DNA of 64,000 nt from positions 22,847,206-22,911,205 of the forward strand of contig JAFMSR010000015.1 in assembly GCA_022818135.1 (NCBI GenBank), in the 5' to 3' direction. A program made the translations under genes and the position numbers. Below the pieces are notes generated by a model that made no database searches, was not told where the DNA came from, and saw only the letters and a list, made by a program, of their open reading frames with translations. This stretch comes from Saxidomus purpurata (lineage: Eukaryota > Mollusca > Bivalvia > Venerida > Veneridae). Shown here one piece after another: positions 60,151 through 64,000 of the stretch. Numbering within the stretch: the first letter of the stretch is position 1; every line of letters starts with the position of its first letter.

Positions 60151-62657
60151 CACGGTGAACAATCACATGATCGTAATATGTCATTTTGTTCGTCCGCAAA
60201 GAATATTTTATAAACAAAAGTCTTCGACTTAACTCTTCAAGTGAGCGTAAGTTTTTCATTTCTCAACCGATTTCTGTCAAATTTGTTGCAGGCAAAGGGG
60301 AAAACAGTACTCTGTCCCCGGTTGATAACAGTTTTCTTGAAATAAGTCGCTCTTTTGTAAACATTCTGGAAAACCTTTGCAACAACGCCTGAATTCAACG
60401 GTTTGTCCGCAAAGAATATTTCAATTTCGACAGTGTATTTGGAGTAATCCACTTTTAGTGCCATGTATTCACGACGAAACTTATTCCGTTGTCATTTCAC
60501 TGCAAATTAACACATTTCAGGTCAACTCAGTGCCTCAGAAAACGATAAAACATTCAGTTTGTAACAATGCTAATCCTCAAAGGTAAAACATTTAATGCTT
60601 ATCCGCATGGTTATTTCCGAAGCAGTGTGTTTGGAGGTATTGCAATGTTCGATTATGATTCAGTTTCACATTTGGAAGACTCTTTCATACATAAGTATTG
60701 TTATATAGTGTTGATATATGTATTGCCCCGAATACTTAGTAAAACAGAATGGGTTGGTAAAATTTAAATTGAATACAAACTATGTTATGTGTTTCTTTAT
60801 AACATGTTTACTTCGTCAATTTTTGACATTTATCATTATGTAATATTCTATAAAATTGTTCATAGATATATTGGTGACCTTATCTGGATGTGTTCGGATT
60901 CGTATGTCAGTAAGTTGGTTGGTTCGGCTGTCTGCAATTCAATATCTCATTTGTTACAATAATATGCACAGGCTAGTTATCAAATTAAGTTTTAGAAATA
61001 CACAGGAATATGGTATGTCGAACACACTAAACTTGATGTTTAAGGTCACGATTTGAGCTCATAACTGCTATCGTATATATGGCTAAACAGTATAACTTTT
61101 AACATGTCCGTTTTTGATAATTTCGACCCCTTTCATAGCCATGTCGGTAGTCTCTTTCTCCCCTCGAGGTTCAGAAAACGAAAATATTAATTCATTTAAA
61201 GACATTTTTAAAAATGGCTTTGATGTTAACTATACAGTTTTACTATATATTTTGCCACTGTGCTAACTTCATGATGTCTTCGAACAACAAAATAACAATA
61301 CGGTAAATTATAGAAGTCAGTTGCGAGTTAAGTGTATTTCATTCAAATACAGGCGGGCAGATTACCTAAACGTGCATCGTTTTTCGATATGAGAATTACA
61401 ACACCCATACCCTCCGTAAGAAACTTTCTCACATAGTCAGGTAAGTAGCAGGACTCGAACCAATGACCCTCAATCAGTGATAAGTTTTATGATTACAAGT
61501 AAGCGACCTTAACCACCCAATCTAACTGGCGCTCGATCGCCAGACTGGCAGTATTAGATTGCTAAGGAGTCGAGGACTCTTGCATTGGAACTGTGCAGTT
61601 TAGCAAAAAATCTACAAACATGCCTATAACCGCTTGTTACAATATGTAAACATTTTAGAAGTAACAAAAACAAAGTAAACCAAAAAGATAATGAGCGTTT
61701 AGTAGAGGTACATTTTAGTAGACATAGTTCCTGAGGAAGTTATGAATGGAGCGATTGAATATGCAATCTATCTGTATCATTTATCATTTAAGCAATCACT
61801 TGATAAAGAGGATCGTGTATACGAATTCCAGTCACCTCGCTTCCATTTGTAACATTTGATGGGTTCAAAAGCTAGGTCAAAACCCAGCTTATTTAGCCGC
61901 GCCGAAAATATGAAATGGTGTGAAACATGTTCATTGAATTAAAATTATGGCACGTTGATTGACAGTTCTTGCATATCGGAACGGCATTTCCGATGATTTT
62001 GCCCATGCTGGAAAAACCGGTCTGGCACCCCTCCTTTGCCAGACGACTCTCGTGAATTACTTATAAAGTAACGTTATTAACATTGTGACATCACTTTCCT
62101 AAACACAACGTCGGAAAATCGTTTGTTTTTCATGATAATTCATCATTTTAATAAGTTTGCAAAGGTGTAGTTGTTCGCCCGTCTCTCGACTTTCAATACT
62201 CCTGAAAGAAAAATAACTATGCGGATTAGCATTAAATGTTTTACCTTTGAGGATTAGCTTTGTTACAAACTGAATGTTTTATCGTTTTCTGAGGCACTGA
62301 GTTGACCTAACATGTGTTTATTTGCAGTGAAATGACAACAGAGTAAGTTTCGTCGTGAATGCATGGCACTAAAAGTGGATTACTCCAAATACACTGTCGA
62401 AATTGAAACATTCTTTGCGGACAAACCGTTGAATTCAGGCGTTGTTGCAAAGGTTTTCCAGAATGTTTACAAAAGAGCGACTTATTTCAAGAAAACTGTT
62501 ATCAACCGGGGACAGAGTACTGTTTTCCCCTTTGCCTGCGACAAATCTGACAGAAATCGGTTGAGAAATGAAAAACTTACGCTCACACTTTTGTTTATAA
62601 AATATTCTTTGCGGACGAACAAAATGACATATTACGATCACGTGATTGCTCACCGTG
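60151..62657. mobile_element. Long-TIR DNA element with CACGGTG ends
   Basis: Left arm 60151..60616 and right arm 62211..62657 are inverted repeats, about 97% identical by eye apart from one ~19-bp insertion in the left arm (CTTCGACTTAACTCTTCAA region, 60221-60240). Similarity stops exactly at CACGGTG at both outer ends. Both outer flanks read AAATA (60146-60150 and 62658-62662), a possible 5-bp target duplication. The CAC..TG ends with 5-bp duplications would fit Transib/RAG-like elements, but arms this long and an AT-rich target are unusual. The 1.6-kb spacer encodes no recognisable transposase. The arms carry a 75-102-codon frame (MALKVDYSKYTVEIE...) of unknown nature. A SINE lies in the spacer. 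Confidence 0.6.
61365..61534 (-). repeat. tRNA-derived SINE (molluscan type)
   Basis: On the minus strand the A box TTAGATTGGGTGGTTAAGG is followed 64 nt later by the B box GGTTCGAGTCC. This is the spacing of a class II (Ser/Leu-like) tRNA with a long variable arm. The body downstream contains ATGTGAGAAAGTTTCTTACG then GAGGGTATGG, similar to the conserved central domain of bivalve Meta/Deu-type SINEs that I recall. Stems are degraded, so this is not a functional tRNA gene. Confidence 0.65.
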
Positions 62658-64000
62658 AAATAAAAACCTAGATTATTCACTGCTAAAGTTAGACCTTTCC
62701 CTCATAGTGTAAAATTCTCTTGCATTATTCTGTTCTAGTGCACTGTAGCTCTCTCCTGGGTCATGTTTCTGGTATAAAAATGAGCTGCTGCAATTTGTTT
62801 CTTCAAGAAATCCAAGTTGTTTGAGTTTCTAATTGTAATTACCTGAACTTTTTGTAAAACAAGGTGAATATAGGAAAAGTTGATTAAAGGTGAGGCCCAA
62901 TGTAGAGAGTCTCACTGAATCTCTTACATCCTATTAGAAGCTTACAGAACACTGATTAATGTTCACTCTATTTAATGTTTGAACTTGTGAAGTGTGAACA
63001 AGCACCATAGTTCAAATTTATTTTTCAATTACTTCTAAAAAAAGTAGTATAAACTAATTACTTCTACATTAATACTGATTTTCCTGACCCAGAATCAGCA
63101 CTAAATGAAGACACTCCCTGTTTTCCTCAGACTCCAACTAGTGAGAACAAAAAGGGCAAACATGGCCCTAAGTTGTCTACAAATAGCCTATAATAATTAT
63201 GTTTAGTAAAAATTTATATTGTTTTCACCAGACACTAAAAGTTAATAAATCAAGAGAATTTATTCCACTTTGTCAATCCATAATTTGTTCATAAAACTAT
63301 TGTAATAATATGTAATAACTCAGCAAAAATTGGTGGATTGTAACCAGATTTAAAGTTAGTCAACATGAAATAACCAAAATCAAACTATGACTTGTATTAA
63401 ACAAAGTTTGGTGATGATTGAATAACAAATGCTCATGTAAGATTGCGGACAATGTCATTTTAGCTAAAATTTGACAACTGAAGGTTAGTAATCATAATTG
63501 GCCGACATATTATGGCCATAAACACTGCGCTCATGTTTGGTGGTGATTCATAATAGATGATCAAAAACTGACAATTTGGTCAAACTCTGACAATTTAAGG
63601 GTGATACTGGTTTTACAATACGGCTAAGCTATTATGCTCATATTAAGTTATTAATCTAGACAAGTTATTTATACTAAGGGAGACCACTCAATAATACTAA
63701 CATTCCAGCAGTTTGAAGATTGATGCCCCATGATTCTCAATGAACTAAACATGAAAGTTGCTAAGTAAAAATAATTTTCACAGTAATTAGACACATTTCT
63801 GGGAAGTATTAAACATAATTGGTCTAACTTAAATATTTTTACCATAGAATTTACTTTAAATTTAGCAGCAGTCAGCATGTACATTCGCAAAAACTGACAT
63901 AATTACATTTTATAGTGCTCTAAATGCAGATTTTTTGGGGGAAAAGGGCAAAAGAAAGAACCCAAGTTGTTTAAAAGTGATTGGTTAAAAATCATTAAAA
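62658..64000. other. Non-coding DNA with a worn repeat
   Basis: About 63145-63660 holds AACAAAAAGGGCAAACATGG then CCCTAAG and later TTTGGT.GTGATTCA/GATGATTGAATA phrases, a worn AGGGCC-family copy. The minus frame at 63669..63890 has no domain. Confidence 0.45.

Overview
The window is AT-rich, gene-poor animal nuclear DNA, most likely from a bivalve mollusc. The grounds are an invertebrate-type biogenic-amine GPCR exon, a tRNA-headed SINE of molluscan type, and many copies of repeat families that I know from bivalve genomes. Examples are units carrying TGACCTTGACCTTTGA, and elements beginning AACAAGAGGGCC or AACAAGAGCTGTC. I cannot name the species.

Only one convincing coding feature is present: the last coding exon of a 5-HT2-like serotonin receptor on the + strand (15417..16639). 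It is preceded by a clear splice acceptor and followed by a likely 3' UTR with an AATAAA at 17011. The exon for TM1-TM2 was not found and is probably upstream of the window. Nearly all other open frames are short and lie in repeats or in AT-rich DNA.

Layout: 0-8.3 kb is mostly unique DNA with a degenerate ~49-bp array (452..1262) and a near-perfect 36-bp minisatellite (3611..3968). A decayed Helitron-like element interrupted by a hAT-like element lies at 8.3-9.7 kb. A palindrome-rich MITE family has copies at 11935 and 24475. The receptor exon and its flanks occupy 15-17 kb. A 44-bp array lies at 21.2-21.7 kb, followed by one Helitron-like element nested in another (21987..24461), then 178-bp tandem units at 25.4-26.5 and 29.5-30 kb. 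An inverted second copy of the nested element lies at 31.3-32.6 kb, followed by a 1.9-kb array of 20-bp units (32917..34870). From 35.5 to 41.6 kb there are several more Helitron-like elements with internal 144-167-bp repeats. A 1.7-kb array of 73-bp units (41718..43430) directly precedes a 1.95-kb PIF/Harbinger-like element with 31-bp inverted termini and TTA target duplications (43704..45651). Further arrays sit at 48.6-49.2 kb (42 bp) and 54.8-55.7 kb (44 bp). The right end carries a remnant related to the Harbinger-like element and a 2.5-kb element with ~450-bp inverted termini, bounded by CACGGTG and a 5-bp direct repeat (60151..62657), with a SINE in its spacer.

The main pattern beyond single features is that at least seven dispersed repeats share one terminal grammar. 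One end begins TTTTTAGCTC, and the other ends in a short perfect or near-perfect hairpin followed at once by CTCTTGTT. Several also have central tandem repeats. This suggests that one Helitron/Helentron-type replicase mobilised several otherwise different families. No cellular pathway beyond the receptor gene can be reconstructed here.
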